Shown in pieces: positions 26,307 to 34,670 of a stretch of DNA of 55,214 nt. The stretch spans positions 1 through 55,214 of the forward strand of contig JAZQJX010000079.1 in assembly GCA_045541875.1 (NCBI GenBank). Direction: 5' to 3'. Each line of letters begins with the position of its first letter. The first letter of the stretch is position 1. The DNA is from RGIG1828 sp045541875 (GTDB taxonomy: Bacteria; Bacillota; Clostridia; UMGS1810). The notes beneath the pieces were generated by a model that was given only the letters and a program-made list of their open reading frames with translations, made no database searches and was not told the origin of the DNA. The position numbers and the translations under genes were made by a program.

Positions 26307-27041
26307 ATGAAAAATATAAAATTAACTCTCCAGTATGACGGAAGCAATTATCACGGATTTCAGATACAACCATCAGTTGAGACTGTTCAGGGAGTTCTGG
26401 AGAGAACAGTTAAAGAAATAACCGGCGAATCGGTAAGGGTATACGGTTGCAGCCGTACAGATGCCGGAGTGCATGCATACAGATATGTTGCAGGCTTTAA
26501 AACCGACACACCGATTCCGTCTGAAAAAATATCTGTTGTTATGAATAATTATCTCCCGGATGATATCAGTATTCTGTCATCAGAAGAGGTTGATGAGGAA
26601 TTTCATCCGCGTTTTTCATGTCTTTCAAAAACCTACAGATACATAATTGATACTGATGAAACCCCTGATGTTTTCAGACGTAATTATGAATGGCAGATAA
26701 AAAAAGACCTTGATGTAAATGCAATGAAAGAATCTTGCAGATATATCATTGGTGAACACGATTTCAGATCATTTATGACATCAGGCCCCGATATGGAAAG
26801 CACAGTAAGAAGAGTATATTCTCTTGATGTGGAAAAGAATGATAAGAAGATAGTCATATATATCAATGCAGACGGATACCTTTACAATATGGTGCGTATA
26901 ATAACCGGCACACTTTGTCTTGCAGGAGAGGGTAAAATTGCCCCATCGTATCTGGAAGAGATAATCAACCAAAAAGACAGAAGTTTTGCAGGTCCCACAG
27001 CACCGCCACAGGGGCTTTATCTGGATAAAATTTTTTACTGA
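26307..27041 (+). CDS. truA: tRNA pseudouridine(38-40) synthase TruA
   Basis: Converts uridines 38-40 of the tRNA anticodon arm to pseudouridine. The 244 residues have YDGSNYHGFQIQP at the start, the catalytic aspartate Asp52 in GCSRTDAGVHA, and RYIIDTDETPDVF and YLYNMVRIITGT further on. It starts one base after ecfT; ecfA1-ecfA2-ecfT-truA is a well-known Firmicutes gene order. Confidence 0.97.
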   Translation: MKNIKLTLQYDGSNYHGFQIQPSVETVQGVLERTVKEITGESVRVYGCSRTDAGVHAYRYVAGFKTDTPIPSEKISVVMNNYLPDDISILSSEEVDEEFHPRFSCLSKTYRYIIDTDETPDVFRRNYEWQIKKDLDVNAMKESCRYIIGEHDFRSFMTSGPDMESTVRRVYSLDVEKNDKKIVIYINADGYLYNMVRIITGTLCLAGEGKIAPSYLEEIINQKDRSFAGPTAPPQGLYLDKIFY

Positions 27042-27052
27042 GGAGGGATACT

Positions 27053-28504
27053 ATGACAGAGTTTGACAATTCCGAAATAAATTCAGACATTAATGATGAA
27101 GAAGTTACACAGGAACATATGCAATCAGAAATAGTGAACGAATCTGAAAATGTAAACCTTGACGACACCGAAGATAATGCTGAAGTTTTTTTTGATGAAC
27201 AAACTGAAAATACCGTGGAATTTTCTGATGATTCATACTCTGATGAAGATGAATCTTATGATAATCCTGAAGGTGAACAGATAACAGATGATGAAGTGTT
27301 TGATGCTGAACCGGATGAGGAAAATTTTGCATCTGGTGAGGAAAAACAACATTTTGTATGGTTGAAATCATATCTTGCAGATAAACTGTATGAGTTCAAT
27401 CAACTAAGCAAAAAACAAAAAACTGTCAGAACAACTGTATTTCTTGTGGTATTAGTATTTGTTATACTTGTTATGACCGACATTATCCCGATCCTTCCAA
27501 ACAGTTATCACAGGGCATATGTTGGTAATGAACATATTCTTGGTGAAACGGTAGCAAGTGATTCCAAAAAATATGGCGATGGAGTTATATATGCTACTGA
27601 CGGAAAAATAATGTGTTTTGGTCCCGATATGAAAGTAAAAAAGGAGATTCCGGGGTTTTCGGGAACTCCCATCATAAATACAAATGGCGAAAGTGCAGTA
27701 GTTTATGGCAAAAACGGCAATAATTTTGTTGTTATGAAAAGTATTGATAAATATAAGGTTATATCTATTGATGAAAACATATATTCTGCCAAGGTGAATG
27801 CCGGCGGAGGATATGTCCTTTTGACATCAGAAGCAGGATATAAATCATGTCTCAATGCTTATTCATCATCTCATAAACTTATATATGAATGGCACACCAA
27901 CACCAATGTTCTGGATATGGCATTTTCGGACAACGAAAACTATATTGTAGTATCAACTGTTGAATATAATGACACAGGTGTCAGCACAAAACTTGTTTTT
28001 ATTGAAACTTCATCAGACAGACCTATATCGGAGTATGTTATGGATAATCAGATAGTTTCAGAAGTTTTCTTTACTCATGACAACACAGTCATTGCCGTAG
28101 GTGACATATCTGCATGTGGATTTACTGCTACAGGGCATCAGAAATGGGATATTTCCTATGATGGTAAAAACCTTAAAACATATGATTATGATGATGGAAA
28201 AATCGCTTTTCTTTTTAACGAATATAATTCGGAACTGAGTGAATCTACGATTGAAATATACAGTCCCTCAGGCAGACTCAGAGGAAGGTATGACAGTCCT
28301 GAAAATGTGAGAATGCTTAGTTTGAACAATGACCATTGTCTGCTTCTTCTTGGCAAAGGAACGGCACTTTTGGATGATGATGCCGATTTGAAGAAAACAA
28401 AGGAGTTAAAGGAAGATTATCAAAAAGTCATACTTTTTGATAACTATAACTTTGCCTTTGGCATAAGAGATAATATAGCACAGACAATTTCTGTAAGACA
28501 TTAA
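27053..28504 (+). CDS. DUF5711-like membrane-anchored beta-propeller protein
   Basis: A 483-residue protein of unknown function. Residues 1-95 are strongly acidic (long runs of Asp and Glu) and probably disordered in the cytoplasm. A single transmembrane helix follows at about 126-146 (TVFLVVLVFVILVMTDI), then a 330-residue extracytoplasmic part with repeated short beta-blade-like units (GDGVIYATDGKIMCFG, GKNGNNFVVM, GYVLLTSEAGY), like the DUF5711 family of Clostridia. The family name is from memory of its layout. It is followed by cvpA at 17 bases. It might act in envelope sensing. Confidence 0.7.
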   Translation: MTEFDNSEINSDINDEEVTQEHMQSEIVNESENVNLDDTEDNAEVFFDEQTENTVEFSDDSYSDEDESYDNPEGEQITDDEVFDAEPDEENFASGEEKQHFVWLKSYLADKLYEFNQLSKKQKTVRTTVFLVVLVFVILVMTDIIPILPNSYHRAYVGNEHILGETVASDSKKYGDGVIYATDGKIMCFGPDMKVKKEIPGFSGTPIINTNGESAVVYGKNGNNFVVMKSIDKYKVISIDENIYSAKVNAGGGYVLLTSEAGYKSCLNAYSSSHKLIYEWHTNTNVLDMAFSDNENYIVVSTVEYNDTGVSTKLVFIETSSDRPISEYVMDNQIVSEVFFTHDNTVIAVGDISACGFTATGHQKWDISYDGKNLKTYDYDDGKIAFLFNEYNSELSESTIEIYSPSGRLRGRYDSPENVRMLSLNNDHCLLLLGKGTALLDDDADLKKTKELKEDYQKVILFDNYNFAFGIRDNIAQTISVRH

Positions 28505-28521
28505 ATTCAGGAGGAAGACAT

Positions 28522-29031
28522 ATGATTTGCGATATAGCAGTTATTTTGGTATTTGTACTTTTTCTTGTAACAGGATATAAAAAAGGATTGATACGCTCAG
28601 CATATTCAATGCTTTCTGTTGTTATTTCGGTTGCACTTTTGTATTTTTTGAGAGATGCATTTGCCGACTTTATAGTATCTTCTCAAATTGGAGAGAGTAT
28701 ATATGATTTTTTTCTTAGAAATTATGATGGTGAAATTGCAACAAAGTGTGCCTATGCTGTAACCTACATAGTATCAATCATAATCTTATATGTTGTATTA
28801 AGATTTATGATAAAGGCTCTTTTCAATGTTTTGAACCTGATAGCAAAATTGCCTTTGCTGAATTTTGTAAATTCCATGCTTGGAGCAGTATTTGGAGTAC
28901 TTGGCGGAGTACTCTGGATTGTCATTATAATAAACATCCTCAACTGTTTCCCTCAGACCAAAGATTTTGTGGCAGATTCTGAAATAGTAAAGACGTTTGA
29001 TATTCTTACAATTAATTTTCTGGGGAAATAA
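28522..29031 (+). CDS. CvpA family membrane protein
   Basis: A 169-residue integral membrane protein with four hydrophobic segments (about residues 1-20, 25-45, 78-98 and 115-140) and the family N-terminus DIAVILVFVLFLVTGYKKGL. CvpA proteins are named for colicin V production; in Firmicutes their role is unclear. It is last in the dnaD-cvpA operon and has an AGGAGGA site. Confidence 0.85.
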   Translation: MICDIAVILVFVLFLVTGYKKGLIRSAYSMLSVVISVALLYFLRDAFADFIVSSQIGESIYDFFLRNYDGEIATKCAYAVTYIVSIIILYVVLRFMIKALFNVLNLIAKLPLLNFVNSMLGAVFGVLGGVLWIVIIINILNCFPQTKDFVADSEIVKTFDILTINFLGK

Positions 29032-29051
29032 AATATTATTGTTACATCATA

Positions 29052-29087
29052 AAGAAGGGAGAAACGAAAAATCGTTTCTGCCTTCTT
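29052..29087. terminator. Shared hairpin between convergent cvpA and ABC permease genes
   Basis: AAGAAGG (29052-29058) with CCTTCTT (29081-29087) and AGAAACGA (29060-29067) with TCGTTTCT (29072-29079) make a 15-pair stem with one mismatch and a four-base loop. Neither side has a long T run, so it may act in both directions but weakly. Confidence 0.6.
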
Positions 29088-29088
29088 A

Positions 29089-30750
29089 TTAACCAACGAG
29101 TTCTGATTGCGTTACTAAAATATATCCATTTTCCCTCAGCCATTCAATAGTTTTTATGTGAGTTGTTGTTAATGGGACATAATTTGTTCTTGAATATTCA
29201 CCGTCTGAATCATTGCGTATGTATGTGATTTCAACATAATGATTATATTCGTTTTCATTGGTGGTTAATTCTTCGTAATTCATATTAAGAACATCATCTC
29301 TTATAACTTCAAGGAACTCATCTTTTTCAGTAATGGTTCTTTCTCCGTCAAGTTCGATTTTGGTAATCCGGTCATTATCAATAAATTCACCGCGGCTAAG
29401 TTTCTTATATTCCTGATTTTCATATAATTCCGACATAATTTTCTGTGATTGTTCAAAACTTATACGATATGCTCTTGAGATTTCTTTTCCGTTTTTAAGT
29501 TTATATTTGATATGAATTCTTGTATGGTAATCATCATGTAAAGGTGCGATTATTTCATAAACCATTTTATGATGAAGTTCCAGACCTTTTGCTATAATTG
29601 ATTCATTTTCTGTGTATGGTTCTGAGTCCATATAATAATCATATATTGCTATTTTGGAAATGTTTTGTTCATCAGGTATTCTTGTTTCGTATCCGAAAAA
29701 TGAAGTGAATGCAAAAAGAGAAATTATGGCACCGAAACATATGCAAAAGACCAGATATCCTTTGTAGGATTTAAAAACCGATATAGTCTTTTTAAGAACC
29801 ATTTCAATTCCAAAATATGAAATTGCGCTGAATACTATAAGAATTGTAATAAACGCCGGCAGGCTTTCCTCGATAAGATTAAAGAATAATGCAAATGGGA
29901 TAAGTGAAAGAAGGAACACAACGAGATACTTGAATATATAGTTTAAAACTTTGAATCCTGCAACATCTGTCGCAGTCTCTGATCTTCTTTTAATGTATAT
30001 ATAGCAGGAAAAACCATATATTAAAAGGGATGCAAAAGAAAACTTTAAATAGTCCCAAAATACAAAGTATTCTCTAAAATAATTGTTTGCCAGTCCGAAT
30101 GACGCAACAACAAAATTATTCTCGGAAATGAAATTCCAGAGTTCGCTGTTTGATGAAAACCCCCACAGAAAACCTTCTGCCATAAGTTCAAATGATGCAA
30201 CTATAATAGGGATAAATGCGTGAATAATAACATTTATGACAATTGATGCGAAAGTGTTCCCTGTAATGACTGAGGAGAAAACCGACACAGAAAACATAAT
30301 GAAAATTATAAATGCATTGATTCCAAGCCATATCATACAGTCCGAAAAATTAAAGTATGAAAGACATATAAGACTTATTGCAATGAGGGGAACAATCATT
30401 AGTGTAAGACAAGCAAGGATTGTTGAAACATAGTTTGACCTTCTTGAAACAGGACAGGAGTGTATAAAAACAACCTGTTTTTTCGAGTGGATAAATCTGA
30501 ATGCAAGAAGAGAAACAACTGTCGGCACAATTATTGCAAGAAGTACAGGAAATATAAGGTAAGAAGGGGAAAGTAAAAGAGGCACATTTGCATGATAGAT
30601 TGAATTATAATTATAGTATTCATTTGCAGGAATTGCATTTAATATAACGTAGACAAAAAGTATTGCAAAATACAAAACAGATCCCCATAAAAATCGTTTC
30701 AGAGTAGATTTGTATATCGCTTTATTAAAAAATGATGTTTTTGAAATCAT
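29089..30750 (-). CDS. ABC transporter permease (ABC-2 like)
   Basis: A 553-residue membrane protein. About ten hydrophobic segments fall in two groups (first about 18-235, second about 270-355), followed by a soluble C-terminal part of some 190 residues rich in charged residues. It resembles permeases of YtrA/GntR-linked ABC systems with an extra C-terminal domain (DUF6449 type); that match is from memory of the layout. The start at 30750 follows TTAGGAGG; the frame opens two codons earlier at TTG. It overlaps the ATPase gene by 26 bases. Confidence 0.8.
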   Translation of the reverse strand: MISKTSFFNKAIYKSTLKRFLWGSVLYFAILFVYVILNAIPANEYYNYNSIYHANVPLLLSPSYLIFPVLLAIIVPTVVSLLAFRFIHSKKQVVFIHSCPVSRRSNYVSTILACLTLMIVPLIAISLICLSYFNFSDCMIWLGINAFIIFIMFSVSVFSSVITGNTFASIVINVIIHAFIPIIVASFELMAEGFLWGFSSNSELWNFISENNFVVASFGLANNYFREYFVFWDYLKFSFASLLIYGFSCYIYIKRRSETATDVAGFKVLNYIFKYLVVFLLSLIPFALFFNLIEESLPAFITILIVFSAISYFGIEMVLKKTISVFKSYKGYLVFCICFGAIISLFAFTSFFGYETRIPDEQNISKIAIYDYYMDSEPYTENESIIAKGLELHHKMVYEIIAPLHDDYHTRIHIKYKLKNGKEISRAYRISFEQSQKIMSELYENQEYKKLSRGEFIDNDRITKIELDGERTITEKDEFLEVIRDDVLNMNYEELTTNENEYNHYVEITYIRNDSDGEYSRTNYVPLTTTHIKTIEWLRENGYILVTQSELVG

Positions 30751-31624
30751 ATCCAAGTCCTCCTAATTCATAGATAAATACTTCCTCAAGTGTAAGACCA
30801 ATTCTTTCAAGAAGCACTGGTTCAGCGCTTTTTAGCGTGTCATATATGTAATCCGGATTTCCTTTTATAATAAGATTGTAAACCGAACCTGTTTTTGATG
30901 AGTGCAAAACACCACTCATGGATTCAATAATCTTTTCGCCGCCTTCTTTAAAAGAAACCTGATATTTACAAATATCACCCTTTATATCATCAAGGGGCTT
31001 TTCAATAATGATTTTTCCCTGATGAATAATTCCAACCCAGTCACAAATGTCTTCAAGTTCTCTTAGGTTGTGAGATGATACTAAAACCGTCAGTTCTCTG
31101 TCTGCAACATCTGCAATAACAAGGCTGAGAACCTGTTTTCTCATTACAGGATCAAGACCGTCGAGAGGTTCATCAAGAATCAGAACATCGGGCATACAAG
31201 ACAAACAAAGCCAGAACGCCACCTGTTTTTTCTGTCCCTTGGAAAGTTTTCTGATTTGTCTTTTTTCATCAAGACAAAACACTTGCTTCAAATTTTCATA
31301 TCTTTCCTTTGAAAAATCAGGATACATATCTTTATAAAATGAAGCCATTTGTTTTATTGTATATCCTCCGAAATAAAACCAGTCGTCAGCAATGTTTAAA
31401 ACTTTCTTTTTTACGTCTTCGTTTTCATAGACGTTTTCTCCGCAGACATTGATTGTACCGCTTTCCGGTTTTAAAACACCGTTAATGTGGTTGATAAGGG
31501 TTGTTTTACCTGCACCGTTAGGCCCGATAAGTCCATATACAGTTCCTTTTCTGACGTGCATGGAAAGTGAGGACAATACCTCAAATTTATCGAAATGTTT
31601 AGTTACATCTGAAACTTTAATCAT
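30725..31624 (-). CDS. ABC transporter ATP-binding protein (BcrA/YtrB type)
   Basis: A 299-residue ATPase. Walker A is GPNGAGKTTL (about residue 35), the signature region is LSKGQKKQ in place of LSGGQ, as often in this branch, and Walker B is VLILDEPLDGLDP, with the H-loop SSHNLREL. The C-terminal 80 residues follow the BcrA-type extension. It lies between the GntR regulator (four-base ATGA overlap) and the permease, forming a three-gene system of the type that responds to cell wall-active compounds; the substrate is unknown. Confidence 0.92.
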   Translation of the reverse strand: MIKVSDVTKHFDKFEVLSSLSMHVRKGTVYGLIGPNGAGKTTLINHINGVLKPESGTINVCGENVYENEDVKKKVLNIADDWFYFGGYTIKQMASFYKDMYPDFSKERYENLKQVFCLDEKRQIRKLSKGQKKQVAFWLCLSCMPDVLILDEPLDGLDPVMRKQVLSLVIADVADRELTVLVSSHNLRELEDICDWVGIIHQGKIIIEKPLDDIKGDICKYQVSFKEGGEKIIESMSGVLHSSKTGSVYNLIIKGNPDYIYDTLKSAEPVLLERIGLTLEEVFIYELGGLGYDFKNIIF

Positions 31625-31992
31625 TTGGATTCCTCCTTTATATTTTTAATGAAAGAAATAATTTTCTCTTCGTCTTCCCCAAGGAAAAAAAGAGATTTAA
31701 CAACAGATTCAAAAGAAGCATACAACTCGCTGATTTTTTTCTCGTCTGCCACATCTTGGACAGGGGACACAAAATTACCTTTTCCTCTTATGCTGTATAT
31801 AAAACCGCTTTGTTCAAGTTCTCTGTATGCTCTCTGGACGGTGTTGGGATTGACTGTCAGTTCAATTGACAATTCTCTTACCGACGGCAATTGCTGGTTT
31901 TCCGCCAAAACCTTATTTATAATAAGATCTTTTATTCCGTCTTCTATCTGTATGTGAAGACTCCTTGAGTCCTTATGGTTTATCTGTATCAT
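31621..31992 (-). CDS. GntR-family regulator, YtrA subfamily
   Basis: A 123-residue repressor with an N-terminal winged helix (residues 10-75: SLHIQIEDGI, LPSVRELSIELTVNPNTVQRAYRELE, IRGKGNFV) and a short C-terminal dimerisation helix pair of about 45 residues, the mark of the YtrA subfamily. The start at 31992 has a GGGGGTGA site; the longer frame would begin before the promoter -10 element. First gene of the ABC operon and so probably its autoregulator. Confidence 0.92.
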   Translation of the reverse strand: MIQINHKDSRSLHIQIEDGIKDLIINKVLAENQQLPSVRELSIELTVNPNTVQRAYRELEQSGFIYSIRGKGNFVSPVQDVADEKKISELYASFESVVKSLFFLGEDEEKIISFIKNIKEESK

Positions 31993-32032
31993 TGACTCAC
32001 CCCCAAACTGTACTAAGTGTATTAATACAGTC

Positions 32033-32061
32033 AGTATACAACACTTATGAGTGTTTGTCAA
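32033..32061 (-). promoter_or_regulatory. Promoter of the GntR/ABC operon with an operator in the spacer
   Basis: Minus strand TTGACA (32056-32061), a 17-base spacer, TATACT (32033-32038). The spacer carries the perfect inverted repeat AACACT-4-AGTGTT (32040-32055), so a dimer bound there would block RNA polymerase. It is the natural site for the YtrA-like repressor encoded by the first gene. Confidence 0.8.
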
Positions 32062-32104
32062 TAGAAAATGAAAAATTTAAGCAAAAATACTTTGGAAAAA
32101 TATG

Positions 32105-32133
32105 TTGACATATCAGTCTTTTTATGCTATAAT
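32105..32133 (+). promoter_or_regulatory. Consensus sigma-A promoter of the rplU operon
   Basis: TTGACA (32105-32110), a 17-base spacer, TATAAT (32128-32133), both perfect, as expected for ribosomal protein genes. Confidence 0.9.
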
Positions 32134-32139
32134 TTTATG

Positions 32140-32226
32140 GTAACCGCTCAGAGATGGTCGAAAACTTGACGCATTTATGGTCAATACCTGACTTTGGCGA
32201 GATTGGATGAGGGAGGTGCTCAAACT
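32140..32226 (+). ncRNA. Probable L21 leader (ribosomal protein autoregulatory leader)
   Basis: The 87-base untranslated leader between the promoter and rplU includes ACCGCTCAGAGATGG near its start and AGGGAGGTGCTCAAACT before the ATG. GAGC-type complementarity between the ends could close a structure. Firmicutes rplU genes carry a known L21 leader at this place. I assign it by position and leader length; I did not verify the consensus fold. Confidence 0.55.
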
Positions 32227-32535
32227 ATGTACGCAGTTATTGTTACAGGCGGTAAACAGTACAAAGTTTCAGAAGGTGATGTTCTTTTCATCGAGAAACT
32301 TGATGCCGCAGAAGGCGATTCAGTAAAATTTGACAAAGTACTTGCAATCGGCGGTGAAAACACCGTTATCGGTACACCTGTTGTTGAAGGCGCAAGCGTT
32401 GATGCAAAGGTTGTTGCAAACGGAAAGTCAAAGAAGATTATCGTTTTCAAGTATAAGCCCAAAAAAGGCGAAAAAACAAAACAGGGCCACAGACAGCCTT
32501 ACACAAAAGTTCAGATTGAAAAGATTAACGCATAA
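32227..32535 (+). CDS. rplU: 50S ribosomal protein L21
   Basis: A 102-residue large-subunit protein that binds 23S rRNA. It begins MYAVIVTGGKQYKVSEGD and ends with KPKKGEKTKQGHRQPYTKV, the conserved C-terminal segment. The ATG at 32227 is chosen by the GGGAGGTG site and the family start; the open frame extends 11 codons into the leader. First gene of rplU-prp-rpmA. Confidence 0.98.
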   Translation: MYAVIVTGGKQYKVSEGDVLFIEKLDAAEGDSVKFDKVLAIGGENTVIGTPVVEGASVDAKVVANGKSKKIIVFKYKPKKGEKTKQGHRQPYTKVQIEKINA

Positions 32536-32537
32536 TT

Positions 32538-32864
32538 ATGATTAAGGTTGATATTTTCAGAAAAAAAGGCAATATTGTAAAACTCGAAATGAACGGTCAC
32601 GCAGACTATTCTGAGGGTGATGATATTGTTTGTGCATCCGCTTCATCAGTTGCATTTGCTGTTTTAAACGGAATAGAAAATGTTGTTGGTGTAAAGATTG
32701 GATATGAAACGGGAGACGGTTATTTATTCTTTGTTCTTCCCGATGACATTACAGAATGTGAGCAGGACAAGGTGAGTGTTCTCACTGAAAGTTTTTCTTC
32801 TTTTATAAAAGAACTCGAAACTCAATATCCTGCACATGTCAAGGTTACCGAATTGGAGGTGTAG
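32538..32864 (+). CDS. prp: Ribosomal-processing cysteine protease Prp
   Basis: A 108-residue cysteine protease that removes the N-terminal extension of L27. The catalytic pair is seen as GHADYSEGDDIVCASASS with His21 and Cys32. It is located between rplU and rpmA, as in other Firmicutes, and the L27 in this window keeps the matching cleavage site, so enzyme and substrate are encoded side by side. Confidence 0.95.
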   Translation: MIKVDIFRKKGNIVKLEMNGHADYSEGDDIVCASASSVAFAVLNGIENVVGVKIGYETGDGYLFFVLPDDITECEQDKVSVLTESFSSFIKELETQYPAHVKVTELEV

Positions 32865-32867
32865 TAG

Positions 32868-33152
32868 ATGTTTACTTTAAACATACAACTTTTTGCTCAT
32901 AAAAAAGGTATGGGTAGTACCAAAAACGGTCGTGACAGTGAGTCCAAAAGACTTGGTGTGAAAAAAGGCGACGGACAGTATGTTCTTTCAGGAAACATTC
33001 TTGTTAGACAGAGAGGTACCAAAATCCATCCCGGTATCAATGTTAAAAAAGGCAGCGATGATACACTCTTTGCCGTAGTTAACGGAAAAGTTAAATTTGA
33101 AAGAGTAGGCAAAGACAGAAAACAGGTTAGTGTATACGAGATTGCTGAATAA
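32868..33152 (+). CDS. rpmA: 50S ribosomal protein L27 with cleavable N-terminus
   Basis: A 94-residue protein near the peptidyl transferase centre. The N-terminus MFTLNIQLFAHKKGMGSTKNG contains the Firmicutes extension ending in LNIQLF, cut by Prp before AHKKG. The conserved core has GVKKGDGQYVLSGNILVRQRG. It follows prp by three bases and is followed by a strong terminator. Confidence 0.98.
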   Translation: MFTLNIQLFAHKKGMGSTKNGRDSESKRLGVKKGDGQYVLSGNILVRQRGTKIHPGINVKKGSDDTLFAVVNGKVKFERVGKDRKQVSVYEIAE

Positions 33153-33175
33153 TACATTGAAATAATCAAAAGTTC

Positions 33176-33211
33176 AAATCTCAGGTGCCTTGCACTTGAG
33201 ATTTTCTTTTT
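33176..33211 (+). terminator. Rho-independent terminator after rpmA
   Basis: AAATCTCAGGTGC (33176-33188) pairs with GCACTTGAGATTT (33192-33204, one G-U), with a tail TCTTTTT. Obg therefore probably needs its own promoter or read-through; TTGATT (33210-33215) and TATGAA (33233-33238) at 17 bases is a weak candidate. Confidence 0.88.
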
Positions 33212-33282
33212 GATTAATAAAAGGTCATTTCATATGAATTTTTATTAATACGAAAGAAAGACTAAAAAGGGAGGTATGCATA

Positions 33283-34560
33283 ATGTTAGCAGATACAGCG
33301 AGTATTTATGTTGAAGCGGGAAACGGCGGACACGGACTTGTTTCTTTCCACAGAGAAAAATATGTAGCAGCAGGAGGTCCCGACGGCGGTGACGGAGGTC
33401 ATGGCGGTGACGTTATTTTTGTTGTTGATGAAAAACTCAGCACCCTTATGGATTTCAGATACAAACGTCACTACAAAGCACAGAACGGCGAAGACGGAAA
33501 GGCTGCCAAATCAAGCGGAAAAAACGGACAGGATCTCATAGTAAAGGTTCCGGCAGGAACAATTATAAAAGATTCTGAAAGCGGAAGAATAATTGCCGAT
33601 ATGAAAGAGTTCGGTCAAAGATTTGTTGTTGCCAAAGGCGGAAACGGCGGTTGGGGAAACTGCCATTTTGCAACTGCAACCCGTCAGATACCACGTTTTG
33701 CCAAAAGCGGAACTGAGGGTGAAAAAAGAGAAATCACTCTTGAACTCAAACTTCTTGCAGACGTTGGCCTGGTTGGATTTCCAAATGTCGGAAAATCCAC
33801 ACTTCTCTCTGTTGTCAGCGATGCAAGGCCGAAAATTGCGAACTACCATTTCACAACTTTAGAACCAAATCTTGGAGTTGTTGATATGGGTGTCGGCAGA
33901 AGTTTTGTTATTGCAGATATCCCCGGAATAATCGAAGGCGCCAGCGAGGGAATAGGTCTTGGTCACGAATTTTTGCGTCACGTTGAAAGAACAAGACTTC
34001 TCATTCACGTTGTGGATGCATCTGCAATCGAAGGAAGAGATCCTGTTGCAGATTTTGATCTTATCAACAAAGAAATAAAAATGTATAACCCAACTCTTGC
34101 AAGCCGTACACAAATTGTTGCCGCAAATAAAAAAGACCTTGTATATGATTCTGAAATTTACGATAATTTCTGCAAGGAAATGGAACAAAGAGGATATAAG
34201 GTATTTCAGATTTCTGCCGCAACAAACCTTGGTGTGTCAGACCTTATGAATTATGTTGCTTCAATCCTTGATGACATTCCTGTCCCTGTTCTTTTTGAAG
34301 AAAATGAAAATGAAGTTGAAGTAATTTCCTATGAAGAAGAAGCACCCTTTAATGTAAGAGTTGAAAACGGAGTATATATTGTTGAGGGAAGATGGCTCAA
34401 ACGTCTTCTTGGTTCAACCAACTTTGAAGACTCTGAATCACTTCAGTATTTCCAGAATTCCCTCAGAAAAAAAGGTGTCATAAAGGCACTTGAAAAACTC
34501 GGCATTCAGGAAGGCGATCCTGTGCAGATGTATGAAGTTGAATTTGACTTTATCGAATAG
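33283..34560 (+). CDS. obgE: GTPase Obg (CgtA)
   Basis: A ribosome-associated GTPase involved in 50S assembly and the stress response; in Bacillus it is also needed for sporulation. The 425 residues hold the glycine-rich Obg domain (1-158, GGPDGGDGGHGGDV), the G domain (159-330: GFPNVGKST, DIPGIIEGASEG, NKKD) and the OCT domain at the end (from about 350). The start follows AGGGAGGT. The position after rplU-prp-rpmA is conserved. Confidence 0.97.
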   Translation: MLADTASIYVEAGNGGHGLVSFHREKYVAAGGPDGGDGGHGGDVIFVVDEKLSTLMDFRYKRHYKAQNGEDGKAAKSSGKNGQDLIVKVPAGTIIKDSESGRIIADMKEFGQRFVVAKGGNGGWGNCHFATATRQIPRFAKSGTEGEKREITLELKLLADVGLVGFPNVGKSTLLSVVSDARPKIANYHFTTLEPNLGVVDMGVGRSFVIADIPGIIEGASEGIGLGHEFLRHVERTRLLIHVVDASAIEGRDPVADFDLINKEIKMYNPTLASRTQIVAANKKDLVYDSEIYDNFCKEMEQRGYKVFQISAATNLGVSDLMNYVASILDDIPVPVLFEENENEVEVISYEEEAPFNVRVENGVYIVEGRWLKRLLGSTNFEDSESLQYFQNSLRKKGVIKALEKLGIQEGDPVQMYEVEFDFIE

Positions 34561-34603
34561 AGATATTATTATTGACATTTATTGATATGCTTATTTTACA
34601 TCG

Positions 34604-34632
34604 TTGACAAGCCGGAACTCTAAGAGTATAAT
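34604..34632 (+). promoter_or_regulatory. Consensus sigma-A promoter of the TIM-barrel isomerase gene
   Basis: TTGACA (34604-34609), a 17-base spacer, TATAAT (34627-34632), both perfect. Confidence 0.85.
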
Positions 34633-34670
34633 TCTGAATGTAATTTTAACCTGAAAGGTGATGTAAATAC

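Noticed and set aside
33213..33249. Inverted repeat ATTAATAAAA/TTTTATTAAT before obg
   Set aside because: It is entirely AT in an AT-rich gap; chance is likely and no function can be supported.
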